Positions 11,515-23,181 of a stretch of 64,000 nucleotides of DNA are shown here, piece by piece. Source of the stretch: Burhinus oedicnemus (taxonomy: Eukaryota; Chordata; Aves; Charadriiformes; Burhinidae); the NCBI GenBank assembly GCA_008921705.1, contig VFFE01008422.1:53531-117530 (forward strand), given 5' to 3'. Every line of letters starts with the position of its first letter. The stretch's first letter is position 1. Below the pieces are notes generated by a model. It was given only the letters and a program-made list of their open reading frames with translations, did no database searches and had not been told where the DNA came from. The position numbers were made by a program, and so were the translations under genes.

Positions 11515-11985
11515 GTGTCCAATACTGAATAAGAATATAAACATTCATAAGGAAGAAATTAGAGATGAGCACAGTGAAGAAAGCCAAAGCCTCAAAAGTT
11601 TATGGGGAGAGGGGAGAAGAGGGGATGGAAAGGGAATGTCAGCCTCCAATGTGCTGGAGGGAGGTAGCAAACTGGAATTCCCAGAGGATTCTAAAAAGGC
11701 CAGATGGTCTCAGAGGCTATTTCGTTAGGATACTGATGTCCTGCCCTGAATTTCAGTCTGGTAATTACAGTTGGCTCATTCAAATCCCTTCTGCAGTTCA
11801 ATTTTTCTGTAGCTTTCTTTGAGTCCTTCCCTGATCTGTTGTATAGCACCACTGTGTGAAGTCATGACGGCTGCTGCTTTTCCATGGTCCTCTGCAGAGT
11901 GCACAAGTTGATCTATGTGTTTAGTCAGTGTTTCAAGCTATTAAGCACTTAGACTTCTGTTCGCTGTACTAAGCAAATGTCAGGT

Positions 11986-12080
11986 ATAGAATCAACTAGG
12001 TTGGAAGGGACCTTTATGATCATCGAGTCCAACCATCAACCTAACACTGCCAAAACCACCACTAAACCACATCCCATGTT
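11986..12080 (-). mobile_element. CR1 3' tail fragment
   Basis: About 95 bp of minus-strand CR1 3'UTR: atagaatcaactaggttgg, then gggacctttatgatcatcga and ccaccactaaaccacatccc. Strongly 5'-truncated, no coding. Confidence 0.85.
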
Positions 12081-12381
12081 TATTGTTCTCAAACCACAGT
12101 GGCATTTAAATGCTCACTAAGTGGAAAAAATATTTGAGGATGAAAGTTATTGATATTGAAGGGGAAGGGAGTAAATTGCAGATATTTACCTCCATTATTT
12201 TGTGCTACCTAAGCAGAACCTGGATCAAGAAAGGAAACTAGACTGTTTTATGCTAATTTAAACACAACTGTAGAATGTGTTAGCAAATCTTGTTTTTCTA
12301 ATTCTACCATATCACCAGGTGATAACATCACAGAAATATCCAGTGGGTTTTCGCCTCTGCCACCAAAGGAGATACACTTAC

Positions 12382-12573
12382 CTTGCATTTAAAGGGTTTA
12401 ACATCAGAGTGAACAATCATGTGGGCCTTGAGAGTCTGCTTTTGCACAAAACTCTTGAAGCACAAATGGCATTGATAGGCTCTGATATTGGTGTGGATCA
12501 GGATGTGTCGCTTCATGTTGGCCAGCAGAGTAAATTCCCGGCCACAAATTCCACATTTGTGCTCTTTCACACC
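12382..12573 (-). CDS. ZNF366: ZNF366 coding exon with zinc fingers 8, 9 and start of 10
   Basis: Second visible coding exon of ZNF366. On the minus strand a pyrimidine-containing acceptor TTTTCTTACAG is followed by GGT GTG AAA GAG CAC. This gives GVKEHKCGICGREF and finger 8, then finger 9 (YQCHLCFKSFVQKQTLKAHMIVH), the linker SDVKP and FKCK, the first half of finger 10. The donor is GTAAGTGT directly after AAG at 12382. The exon is 192 nt, exactly 64 codons, phase 0 at both ends, matching exon neighbours at 14666 and 5154. Finger 10 is interrupted by the intron after its second Cys-proximal residue. DNA-binding helices are spaced at 28 residues with TGEKP-like linkers (HTNIRAYQ, HSDVKPFK). 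The intron after this exon is 7.2 kb and carries a CR1, an LTR pair and an N gap. Confidence 0.95.
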
Positions 12574-14665
12574 CTGTAAGAAAACAAAAAAATCAGAAAA
12601 TTCTGTAGATGGAATATTTTCTAGATAATTTCATCTTCAGTACAGCAATATATGAATTATTCTGCAATAGCAAAGCAGGTAATAAATTATTTTGCTTTTA
12701 ACATCATTTGCTAAAGTAATAGATACTTATGTATTTTTTCTTAGCAAATTCTTACAAGAATCTGAGAATCAGAGAGGGAAAACAAAATGTAAGCTTAATG
12801 AAATAATGAGTTGTTTCCATCAGTAAGTTTACAAATCAGTGAGACATAGTATCAGAGCTTCTCTGTCCTACTCTGCTGCTAATGTAAAATATTGGTCAAA
12901 TGTGTACACTTATTGACCAAGGATAAAAGCTAGCCAGTTAAGAGAATGAAGTAGTGCCTGCCTATGGTAATTGAGCATCATTGGCTTCTAAAAAAGACCT
13001 GTCTCTTTTTTGAAGGAAGCTATAGAAAATAATCTGAAATAACTGAGAAGTATTCAAGCAATGCCACCAAATAAGGATGTACATGTTACATTCAAGGAAG
13101 AGAAAAATCTATTTGCTCTTAGTGGGACTTGCACTAACTCTAATGGAGTGACTCCATTTTATCTGGTGTTTACAGAGCATTTCTAGCACCCTGTATGTCA
13201 TCTGGTCAATTTACTAATGCATAATTCAATATTCTTGGTCACACCCATGTGGTCTAACTGCCAGCTCTTCAAAAAGTCATTTAGATGCTATGAAAATCAA
13301 TGGATTTACCACTAAACACTTTAAGAGTTTAACTTGCTGAAGGTAATGAGGATTTACTAGTGAAGTGCCAAGAGCAATTACTCCTGCAGGCCCCCATTAC
13401 AAAGATGACTCGAAACAATCTCTACTTTTGTACCAATAAGCGGTTTTCATAGTTAATTGCATAGCTAAAACTGTGAATACCAACAGTAACTCTAAGTGTC
13501 TGCTTATCTGATGTGAGCCTACATTTCGGCAGCAAAGTACTGTTAATTATGTTCACAGCTGCAGCTGTGGACAAAGAAGCAGAAGCTCTCTAAAGGCTCA
13601 AGGGCACTGCATTTCCTATGACAAAAAACTATCAAGTTTTGAATTAGTAGAATTTTGCATGGTAAATCCAAAGACCAGGGAATCTCCAGAAAGAGCAGAA
13701 ATTATAATAGTGTAGTAAGGAAGAACAAGCAAATGTGGAAGTAGAGGTTGTTGTTTTTTAACAGAAAATGCGTCTATTAGACTAAAATACTGTAGCTTTC
13801 TGTTTTTCATATAAAAGTCAAAATTCAAGTGTTAAAGGAAAAAATATGCAAGACAAAGCAAATTTTTATAAAACGAGGGGGTTTTGACTTGTCTTAATAA
13901 CATTGTTGTAAAGGTGGATAAACTAATTTCAGACATTGCTGAATGGAACACTTATATTTTTCCTATTTTTTAAAGTGATCCTTTTGGATGTGTTCCAAAG
14001 CCTGCTCCTAGTCTAAACTGACACTACTGTCATTACTGACAGCAGTGGCAAGACTGCCCCTTCAATACAAATTGTCTGGGATTATGGTCCTGTTTGTCCA
14101 CTTTTATTAACTGGCATTCTGGATAACTTATGCACAAAGGGGAATTTTTCTTAGGTTGGTTTTTTCCCTAAATGTCTCATTATAATGATTCTTCAAATTC
14201 TGATGAGTAATAATATAGTTTCTTTTGCTGCATACATACAGCCTACTGCATATCCACCTACTTCCCAGTTAAGGGAAACAAAGCAATAGATCTGTTTTTC
14301 AGTATAAAATTTCTGTTAAAATTTCAGGGGAGTTAGACAGGTCTACAAAATTATATTATTTTACAGAAGGTCATTCTGAAGATAAAACCTAGAAACAGAG
14401 AGATGTGAATACAATTTTGGGAAGTAATACAGGTGTTTTAATTTAACTCCTGTTTATAAGAAAACATTTTTGCATGTACTTTCTTATGACTGACAGAGAC
14501 ATCTAGCTTCTAGTATTGCCAGTGCTGCTGGGGCTTTTTCTCTGCATAAAATTCTTCCACTGGACTAATTGCCTTCTTTCCAAAGAGGTATGTGTATCTT
14601 TAGTAGTCTGTAATCCTTGTGCTACCTTCCAATGCAAGGTGACGGTGCAACTCATGATGGCTTAC
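12574..14665. other. ZNF366 intron between first two visible coding exons
   Basis: 2.09-kb intron, AT-rich, bounded on the minus strand by a GTAAG donor (14665) and an ACAG acceptor (12574). No repeat or gene recognised inside. Confidence 0.8.
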
Positions 14666-15964
14666 CTTGTGAGTTAGGGAGTGTTGTTTGAGATGGTGAG
14701 GCTGCACAAACTCCATGCCACATTCAGTGCAGATATACGGACGGATGTCTTTGTGCTTCATCATGTGGTTTTGCAGCTGACTCGGGTACTGGAAGGTCTT
14801 ATCACATTCAGTGCAATTGTACTGTATACGGCCACGGTGGGTTGTTAAGTGTCTCTTCAGCTGGGCCAAGGTTGGGAAGTCCAGACCACACTCCACACAA
14901 ATGTTCTCTCGGCCACTCTCGTGCTTAGACTCATGTGCTTTCAGCTCGCTGGGATAGGCAAAACCTCTGCCACAGATGCTGCAGTTATAAGGCTTGATGT
15001 CACTGTGTTGCATCATGTGTCTCTTAAGGTGACTGGTTTGAGTGAAAGCCTTGTGGCACACCTGGCACTTATGTGGCCTAGTGCCCTGGTGTGTCAACAT
15101 ATGCGTGTGCAAGTGGCTCAGCTGCTTGAAAAGTTTGCCACACCGGGTGCAAGAATGTGGCTTAATGCCACTGTGCCCCAAGATATGGGTGACCAAATTG
15201 TACTTGGATGTATAGGACTTCTCACACATAGGACATTGCCAGCGTTTCTGTTCACCCCCCACATCAACATAGTAGCTGTCGTTTATCTGAAGGTTGACAT
15301 CTACTCTTTCCACTTTCTGTTTATTTTCACCACTTCCTCTTACTTCAGCCGTCCTGGAGGGTGGCTCTGGAGGCCTTTTCATTTGAAAGGGGTTCCTGAA
15401 ATGAAAGTTTGGGGGCACAATAAAAGGAAACATTAAGCCAGGATGGACTTTAGGATAATAACGGTAAGGAGCCTGCATGACTGCTGGGCTACTGGGCCAT
15501 GCCATCTTAGGCTTCACTGGTTCTTGCTTAATGGGCTTGGCTCCAGAGTGCTCCAGAGTTCTATAGAACTGAAAACCAAAGTTGCAGAGGTCGATCATCT
15601 GGGAACTGTATTTGGGCTGTGCTGTCTGTTGAAACACCAAGGGGAGACTGGGAGAGCCTATATCACTGTGATCTTCAGGTCTGTCTGGTGGTGATGAGGA
15701 ACACTCAAGAGCGACAGAAGGAGGCATTTTTGTTGGCATACTCTTGCGTTTCCGAGACCCTCCTTCCAAGGACCCCTGGAAAGTTTCCATGTCTCCAAGA
15801 GGAGGAGGACCATAGTGGAAATGTGAGAGGTGTGGTCTGAATTCTTCAACAAATTGAGTCGTTCTGTGTGGCTTTGTAACAGGGCTCAGCAGCTGAAGAC
15901 AGCAGGAAAAGGGAGAGGCTCGTGTATTGTCCACATTAAAACTCATTTCTTCATTCTTCATCAT
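14666..15964 (-). CDS. ZNF366: ZNF366 main coding exon: N-terminus and zinc fingers 1-7
   Basis: Encodes 433 residues of the transcriptional regulator ZNF366 (DC-SCRIPT). Residues 1-240 are a non-finger region with a basic RKRKSMPTKMP patch, the conserved YSSQMIDLCNFGFQFYRTLE block, a KPIKQEP sumoylation-like motif and a Tyr/Pro-rich YYPKVHPGLMFPF stretch. Residues 242-432 hold seven C2H2 fingers at a strict 28-residue period (finger 1 WQCPMCEKSYTSKYNLVTHILGH, finger 7 ending SLTHK). The exon ends ACTCACAAG before a GTAAG donor at 14665-14661. The start chosen is the MMKNEEM methionine at 15964. The frame stays open upstream through AAA AAA TTA AAT to a possible CACAG acceptor (15977-15979), and family members carry a few extra N-terminal residues, so the true start may be in an upstream exon. 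Fingers are strongly conserved; the N-terminus is more divergent. The gene continues at 12573. Confidence 0.95.
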
Positions 15965-15976
15965 ATTTAATTTTTT

Positions 15977-18072
15977 CTGTGTTGCCCAAATTCCTTAAAA
16001 CAAACAAAAAAAACCCAAATTTCTTTTTTTCTTCCTGTTCTCCTGGGGTTAACATTTATTGTCTAGTTTATTGGTTTAGAGGTTGTTGTTTTTTTAATTA
16101 AATGCAACTAAGGATGTCTTAGGCCCATATAAGACAAATGCCTTTTAAAGCAGAATTAAATTGGCTAGAGGAGAACAAAGAAGCTTTAGTCTTCCTGTGG
16201 TAGAATTGATGGTTTAAATCAAATTTGACCCATACAACAACTTTGCAACATAAACATGCTGTACCGTGACACACTACTTAGCAGATGAATCTGTAAGGCA
16301 ATGTTTCTGCTTAATTTAATTAAGCCAGGCTATTTTTGGGCAAAATCCTGTCCTTGGCTGTACATGCACAGGCTCTAGAAATTGGCGGTGCATCTAAAGG
16401 ATATGGCAATACAAACAATAATGTGCACATTTATTATGGCTGTGACATGAAACGTCAAACCAAAAAAACTTAAACTTCTTTGTATCATTAACATGTGCTG
16501 CTGTGAGAGAAAACAATGACCAAGTGATCTAAGGACACTGTGTACCATCAGGTTTTGCGCTGTGTTTCCTGGCTTCTCTCACTTTGTGTTGTAATAAGAA
16601 GGCAGAGATTAATTAATTCTCTTTCTTTTAATCCCAGAGATATTTACCTGGCAGATTTGGGGGAGGAAAGGCCTTTGACCACTCTCTGAATTACTTTCAG
16701 TTTTATAGACATAATCTTGGGGGTTTTTTGTTTGTTTCTGAACAGGTGGGCAAAACCCCCACTTTAAATCTAAATACAGAATTGATGTCAACAACCCCTC
16801 AGGTCTCCAGAGTAATTGGCACCTAAGAATGCTCCGATCCTTTCTATGGTCCACTGTGACAAGGCAGATTAATAATTGTCCTCTGGCAAAATTTTATATT
16901 CCACTGATTCTACAGGGAGCTTCTCCTGAATTTGGAGTTCATCTAAAATATTGATTATGAATTTTGGTTCATCTTAAATAATGCTTCTACCTTTTGCCTT
17001 GGCTCTCTAGGGATGCACTTATCTGAAACTCTGTGTGTGTATGTCTGTGTACATACATCTGTCCAACCAGGCAGAGGTTAGGTTGGAAAACTAGACATAT
17101 TTTCCCTCTGTTACCTGTGATGTGTTGATGCTATTTATAAAACCATTCTTGGAAATATTGGGTGGAGAGCATGAAGGTGGTTAGAGTACTAAAGACACTC
17201 ATGTTTTGTTTCAGGAAGCTCCATGCTGGACAAATCTGCTTCTAAAGATAGATAAAAGCACGTCTCTGACATTGTTAGGCTGTGGACAAGAGAAGGCATC
17301 TCAAAAAACCTGCTTGCAAACAGATTACTTCCTTCTAATAGAGTAGATTGTGGATTTATCTTTGAGATACTGTGTGAAGCCAAAGGCTCAGTGACAAAAC
17401 TTTAGACAAAGGGATCAATCAATGCACAAAGAAGGAACAGTAATTGAAGTGAAAATTGTAGGATCTCTAAAACGATGATTCTAAAAACACCTGTGATTGG
17501 GCAAAAGTCTAAAAAGAAAAAAAATTGCTTAAAACTGGGATAAGTATCTAATAATTATACCAGGATGTGACTTTCAGTCCCTAGCTCATTGATTGACAGT
17601 AGTGTATACACACAAAATATATACAAATATATATGTGTGTATGTGTAAATACATATAAAAATATATATAAGCATGTGTGTGTGTGCATTCCATCAGAGAG
17701 GATTGTTAGGGAGTATGCATTTATTATGTTTGTCACCCTGAACAACCTGGGCAAAATGAAGAACAGTTAGATCTGGAAGACTCTTTGGGTACAAAGCATT
17801 GACTTATTAAAAAGGGAGAAAGGGAAAGGAATCCTCTGAATACCAAAAAAGACTCCACTTCTTTCCAAAAGGGAAAAAAAGGTTTTCAAAATTCATCTTA
17901 AGCAATGTTAAGCTCATACAATTTGAACATAAAATATACCTGTAGACCAAAATCTCCCTTTCAAAATATGGACCTGCCCTACAAATGTCTTCTATCTTGT
18001 TTATCTGATTCTTCCACAGAAAAATGAGTATAAAATGCTTCAGAAAGCCCATAGCAATTGAGAACTCGGCTA
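15977..18072. other. Upstream ZNF366 region, non-coding
   Basis: AT-rich sequence upstream of the main coding exon, presumably ZNF366 intron 1. It holds a TA/TG-rich simple repeat near 17.6 kb. No exon is recognised. Confidence 0.55.
17600..17692. repeat. TA/TG-rich simple repeat
   Basis: Alternating stretches such as tatatgtgtgtatgtgt, tatataagcatg and tgtgtgtgtgc over about 90 bp; a degenerate dinucleotide microsatellite. Confidence 0.8.
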
Positions 18073-19378
18073 TAGAATCATAGAATCATCTAGGTTGGAA
18101 GAGACCTTTAAGATCATTGAGTCCAACCATGAACCAAACACTGTCAAAAACCACCACTAAACCATGTCCCTCAGCACCACATCTACACATCTTTTAAATA
18201 CTTCCAGGGATGGTGACTCCACCATTTCCCTGGGCAGCCTGTTCCAATGCTTGACAACCCTTTCGGTGAAGACATTTTTTCCTAAGGTCCAATCTAAACC
18301 TCCCGTGGTGCAACTTGAGGCCATTTCCTCTCATCCTATCGCTTGTTACTGGGGAGAAGAGACCGATACCCACCTCTCTACAACCTCCTCTCAGGTAGTT
18401 GTAGAGAGCAATAAGGTCTCCCCTCAGCCTCCTTTTCTCCAGGATAAACAACCCCAGTTCCCTCAGCCACTCCTCAGAAGACTTGTGCTCTAGTCCCCTC
18501 ACCAGCTTCATTGTCCTTCTCTGGACACGCTCCAGCACCTCAATGTCTTTCTTGTAGTGAGGGGCCCAAAAGTGAACACAAGTATTTGAGGTGGGCCCTC
18601 ACCAGTGCCAAGTACAGGGGGACGATCACTGCCCTAGTCCTGCTGGCCACACTATTCCTGATACAGGCCAGGATGCTGTTGGCCTTCTTGGCCACCTGGG
18701 CACACTGCTGGCTCATATTCAGCTGGCTGTCGACCAACACCCCCAGGTCCTTTTCTGCCAGGCAGCTTTCCTGCCACTCCTCCCCAAGCCTGTAGCGGTG
18801 CATGGAGTTGTTCTGACCCAAGTGCAGGACCCGGCACTTGGCCTTGTTGAACCTCATACCATTAGCCTCAGCCCATTGATACAGCCTGTCCAGATCCCTC
18901 TGTAGGGCCATCCTACCCCACAGCAGGTCGACACTCCCACCTAACTTGGTGTCGTCTGCAAACTTACTGACGGTGCACTCGATCCCCTCGTCCAGGTCAT
19001 TGATAAAGATATTAAAGAGAACTGGCCCCAATACCCAGCCCTGGGGAACACCACTTGTGACTGTCCGCCAACTGGATTTAACTCCATTCACCACCACTCT
19101 TTGGGCCTGGGCATCCAGACAGTTTTTGACCCAGCAAAGAGTACGCCCATCCAAGCCATGAGCAGCCAGTTTCTCCAGGAGAATGCTGTGGGAAACCGTG
19201 TCGAAGATTTTACTAAAGTCCAGGTAAACAACATCCACAGCCTTTCCCTCATCCACCAAGGGGGTCACCTTGTCATAGAAGTAGATCGGGTTAGTCAAGC
19301 AGGACCTGCCTTTCATGAACTCATGCTGACTGGGCCTGATCACCTGGTTGTCCTGCATGTGCCTTGTAATGGCACCCA
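18073..19378 (-). mobile_element. CR1 LINE, 5'-truncated, with RT half
   Basis: Minus-strand CR1 starting with the tail tatagaatcatagaatcatc. It extends through 3'UTR and the C-terminal two thirds of the reverse transcriptase to about 19378. Another subfamily than the 2 kb copy (3'UTR reads accatgtccctcagcacc). Confidence 0.92.
18194..19358 (-). pseudogene. CR1 reverse transcriptase fragment
   Basis: RT domain remnant. 19358-18540 encodes 272 residues with [29 protein letters not shown] (motif A), [15 protein letters not shown] (motif B), [15 protein letters not shown] (motif C, FADD) and thumb residues. The frame changes at about 18540, then 18538-18194 gives the C-terminal [22 protein letters not shown] segment. 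The endonuclease and RT N-terminus are missing by 5' truncation. The motif-B and motif-C catalytic residues are still present; the break near 18540 and the truncation make it non-functional. Confidence 0.9.
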
Positions 19379-19529
19379 GCTATGTTATTTACTGGTTTGT
19401 TAGATTATTGAAAATTCATATAAGTGACAGTGAGTTGTATCTAATTGCTCTCTTGTCTCTTGGCTGCTGGTTCCTCCCTTCTTCCACGGCCTGTTTTATG
19501 CAAATTTTCAGTCTATCTGGAACACGGAG

Positions 19530-20266
19530 TGTCATGGTTTAGGCCGGACTGGACACTGAGACATATGACAGATGGTCTCCCCAAACTCTCTCCCCAAGGA
19601 GAGGAGGCAGAGAGGGAAAGAGACTTATGAGTTTAGAAGAAACTAAACTACTTTAATGAAATATTAATAATAAAATAATAAGAATAAAATAATGAAATAA
19701 ATACAATATATACAAAACCAGTATCAAGCTCCCAGGATGATGATCACGTCACCAGCAGGCACTGGGAAAGTCCCAGACTGGACTCAGTGACGGACGGGAA
19801 CTGGATTCCGGATCTGGATTGAGGAACACACAGATCGGGATCAAAGGCGGATGAACGGAGTCATCCTTGGATGCCGGCCATTGAAGAAAGAGGGCTGATC
19901 CTTTGATCCCTCAGCTTTTATACTGAGCATGAGGCAGATGGGATGGAATACCCTGTTGGTCAGGTTTGGGTCACCTGTCCTGTCTGCTCCTCCCCGCAGG
20001 TGTGACCACTCTACTCTTTTCCGCTTCTGACCCTCCAACGGGGCAAGTAACAAAGTTGGCTGGCCTTGGTTGTTCTAGCAATAAGGATAAGCAGGAGCCT
20101 CTCTGCATCCCATTCCTTGGCATCATCTATAAACATGGGTCTTATCACTCTGAGAGCGAACAGTTTCTGCACAACATGCTGTTAATTTCAGTAGTTAGAA
20201 GAGGCTTAGCTGCAAAGTAAAATTACTGAACAGAAAACCGGTTCTGTTTTACCTCAAACCAGGACA
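19530..20266 (-). mobile_element. Solo LTR, family A (737 bp)
   Basis: LTR in minus orientation: plus-strand ends TGTCATGGTTTAGG and AAACCAGGACA. The flanking 5-bp duplications are CGGAG (19525-19529) and CAGAG (20267-20271), one mismatch. Same family as 53218-53946, the left part of 41942-43354, and 63679 to the end. It contains a TATA box (minus strand TATAAAAG at 19922-19915) and an A/T-rich taataataaaataataag block. No internal retroviral sequence is attached, so it is a solo LTR. Confidence 0.85.
19915..19922 (-). promoter_or_regulatory. TATA box of family A LTR
   Basis: Minus-strand TATAAAAG followed by ctgagggatcaaaggatc. The family copy at 53.5 kb has the equivalent site as tctaaaag. 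Confidence 0.5.
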
Positions 20267-20605
20267 CAGAGTTATGACAGGCTGTAGAACTGCTTGAAAT
20301 TTCTGGAAATAAATAATTTCCTTGCACTACTGTCCTGCTTTGAGTGACACAGGATTAATTTCTCTTTCAGTAATTTTACTTTTCAGTAAGGTCTCTTCTA
20401 ATGCTTGGTAAAAATGCCCTTTTAGAAGACTCTAGTGTCTGAATTTGTGAAAATATTTACTTTATAGCCAGCCATGGTATGCGGGTTTCAAGGCCTCAGT
20501 GTTTTCGAGCTAGCCAGGTGCAGGGATGAGGAGGAGTGAGACCCAGGCACTTGACCCAAGCTGGCCAACAGGATTATTTCATACCATAAACGTCACATTC
20601 AATAT

Positions 20606-21222
20606 AGAATCATAGAATCATAGAATCATCTAGGTTGGAAGGGACCTTTAAGATCATCAAGTCCAACCATCAACCTAACATTGCCAAAGCCACCACTAAA
20701 CATGTAGAACATGTCTTATGAGGGGCAGCTGAAGGAATTAGGATTGTTTAGTCTGGAGAAGAGAAGGCTGAGGGGACACCTTATTGCTCTCTACAACTAC
20801 CTGAAAGGAGGCTGTAGTGAGATGGGAGCTGGTCTCTTCTCCCAAGGAACTAGCGATAGGACAAGAGGAAACGGGTTCAAGTTGCGCCAGGGGAGGTTTA
20901 GGCTGGACATTAGGAAAAAATATTTCACTGAAAGAGTTATCAAACATTGGAACAGGCTGCCCAGGGCGGTGGTTGAGTCACCATCCCTAGATATGTTTAA
21001 AAATTGTGTAGATGTGGTGCTTAGAGACATGGTTTAGTGGCAGACCTGGTAGAGTAGGGTTAACGGTTGGACTAGATGATCTTAAAGGTTTTTTCCAACC
21101 TAAACAATTCTATGATTCTATGATCTATGATTCTAAACCATGCCTGTAAGCACCACGTCTGTCTTTTAAATATCTTCAGGGATGGCGATTCCACCACTTC
21201 CCAGGTCAGCCTGTTCCAATGT
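20606..21222 (-). mobile_element. CR1 (minus) inserted in LTR B and itself split
   Basis: Minus-strand CR1 3' end in two pieces: 20606-20703 (tail and 3'UTR up to ccaccactaaa) and 21137-21222 (continuing aaccatgcctgtaagcacc to cctgttccaatgtt). The order continues exactly as in other minus copies once the plus-strand CR1 between them is removed. Confidence 0.85.
20706..21136 (+). mobile_element. CR1 3' fragment inserted in the minus CR1
   Basis: Plus-strand CR1 RT C-terminal segment with an open 108-codon frame (20711-21037; [22 protein letters not shown]..., ending VVLRDMV), 3'UTR and tail atgattctatgatctatgattcta. Flanks ctaaacatg (left) and ctaaaccatg (right) resemble a target duplication of the host CR1 sequence. 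The frame keeps the C-terminal end only, so it is not functional. Confidence 0.88.
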
Positions 21223-21607
21223 TCTCTCTCTTCCTTGATGGCTGTGATCCTGAGAACTTCTTGCCCCTGTGCCGGACCTCTGAGCCCTTCCCTTCTTCCC
21301 AAAGCCATAGCACTCGCAGTGTCCAACATTTGCTGTCCCCTGCTGGGAGTGCACAGCTTCCTACTGATAGAATGGGCTGAGTATAATCCTCGTATATTTC
21401 ATATTGGTATCAGGATCAATATTGGCTCTTTAGTATTATTAATGTTAATTATCTAGTCTTATTCTATTAAAGCTGTTTATATTTCAACCCCTGGGTTTCC
21501 TTGATTCTTTCCTGATTCCCCTTCCTGTGTGGGGAGGGGTCATCGGGTGACAATAATTGTCTAAACGACAATAAATTGTTGTGGGTTCCTCAAACCATAA
21601 CGACTAC

Positions 21608-22599
21608 TAACCTTTGGTTGCTTTCACTGAGTGGATGATTTTATTCCACTGTCCACAGTTACACACATCACAGGACCAAGCCTACAAGGGAAAGTGTTTA
21701 AACAGTCAGTGACCAGCTCAGTCAGAGAGGTGCTGTATAATCTGACAAAATAGCGCCTAAAACCAGAGGAAAAGTACAGATCTACAGTCTAAATATGGAT
21801 CACCTTGCTGCTTTTTTTTTTCCCTTCAAACTGCCAAGCCCCATGATGTAGAAATTCATCAAGGAAAAATTAAATCTAGCGTCTCTTCTCATCTCCTTTC
21901 ATGTTGGTAGCAAACCCTTGCTAATTTGAATAGAGGCATGATCTTCACATTAATCTGAACTTAATTCCATAAAAATGTGAGTCCTGATGAAACCATAGAA
22001 GAGACTGCAGATTTGACCACCATGCAAGAAATAGTTAAGGAGCAGTTCCTTCTTTAAATGACTTTAGTAGATAACTTTAAAGCTTTTAATAGCACAGTTC
22101 CCCATTAATTTTGTTCTATCTGACTCTGGAGTAGCTGATCTTGTTTTTGTACTCAACAATAAATAAGGAGGGATGAAGTGAAGGATTTTTGTATTAAATA
22201 TCTCCTAGGGACCTTTTGTCTTTCCTTTTCACTTTAAAACTTCTTTCTTTATCTAGCACCTAGGTATTTAAGATGGAATGCTATCTAGTGTAGCAGTATG
22301 TGATTCTAAACATTTCATTTAAACCTGGATAGAAATTAAAAATTCTAGCTTTTATCAGCAATATTTCAGCTTTTCAGTTTTGAAAACTTGGTCTGGAAAT
22401 CTCATTGAGACAGATGTTTCCATGCTACGTTTGCACTTAAACATAAAAAACCCCTAAACCTAGCATTCCAGGGCTTATAAAAAAGTTAATTTCTTTAGAA
22501 CAGACAAGCATCCTCACAGTTTCTTTCTTTATGTAAATAACTATATTTGGAAACACACTAGTTTGGAAAATAGAACCACAAATAATCTCTCTCCCTGTT
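21608..22599. other. Non-coding spacer
   Basis: AT-rich sequence between two LTRs with no recognised element or gene. Confidence 0.55.
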
Positions 22600-23181
22600 T
22601 GTCATGGTTTAACCTCAGCTGGCATCTAGGACCACGCGGACACTTGCTCACTCCCCCCTGATGGGATGGGGGAGAGAATCGGAAGAGTAGAAGTGAGAAA
22701 AAACTCATGGGTTGAGATAAGGACAGTTTAATAAGTAAAGCAAAAGCTGCAAACACAAGCAAAGTAAAACAAGGAATTCATTCACTGCTTCCCATCGGCA
22801 GGCAGGTGTTCAGCCATCTCCAGGAAAGCAGGGCTCCATCACGTGTCACGGTGACTTGGGAAGACAAACGCCATCACTCTGAACATCCCCCCTTCCTTCT
22901 TCTTCTCCCAGCTTTATATACTGAGCATGACATCATATGGCATAGAATAGCCCTTTGGTCAGTTGGGGTCAGCTGTCCCAGCTGTGTCCCCTCCCAGCTT
23001 CTTGTGCATCCCTAGCCCACTTACTGGTGGGGTGGTGTGAGGAGCAGAAAGGGCCTTGGGTACTTAGTAACAACCAAAACCACCAGTGTGCTATCAACAC
23101 TATTTCCCATCCCAAATCCAAAACATAGCCCCACACCAGCTGCTAGTAAGAAAGTTAACTATCCCAACTGAAACCATGACA
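22600..23181 (-). mobile_element. Solo LTR, family C (582 bp)
   Basis: TG...CA bounded element: plus-strand TGTCATGGTTTAACC to TGAAACCATGACA, nearly inverted-repeat ends (tgtcatggttt / aaaccatgaca). Minus-strand TATA TATATAAAG lies at 22920-22912. I do not see a clear target duplication (left cctgtt, right ctggcc). No internal retroviral sequence. Confidence 0.75.
22912..22920 (-). promoter_or_regulatory. TATA box of family C LTR
   Basis: Minus-strand TATATAAAG within gctcagtatataaagctgg, in the expected mid-LTR position. Confidence 0.5.

Larger units (their letters stand above)
20331..21602 (+). mobile_element. Solo LTR, family B, split by nested CR1 elements
   Basis: LTR halves 20331-20605 and 21223-21602 align with the uninterrupted family B LTR at 54040-54682. 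The start is TGTCCTGCTTTGAG. The end is aaaccataacg, where family B normally ends in ACA. The flanking 5-bp duplication ACTAC is perfect (20326-20330 and 21603-21607). About 25 bp of LTR are missing at the point where a CR1 composite (20606-21222) is inserted. Confidence 0.85.
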
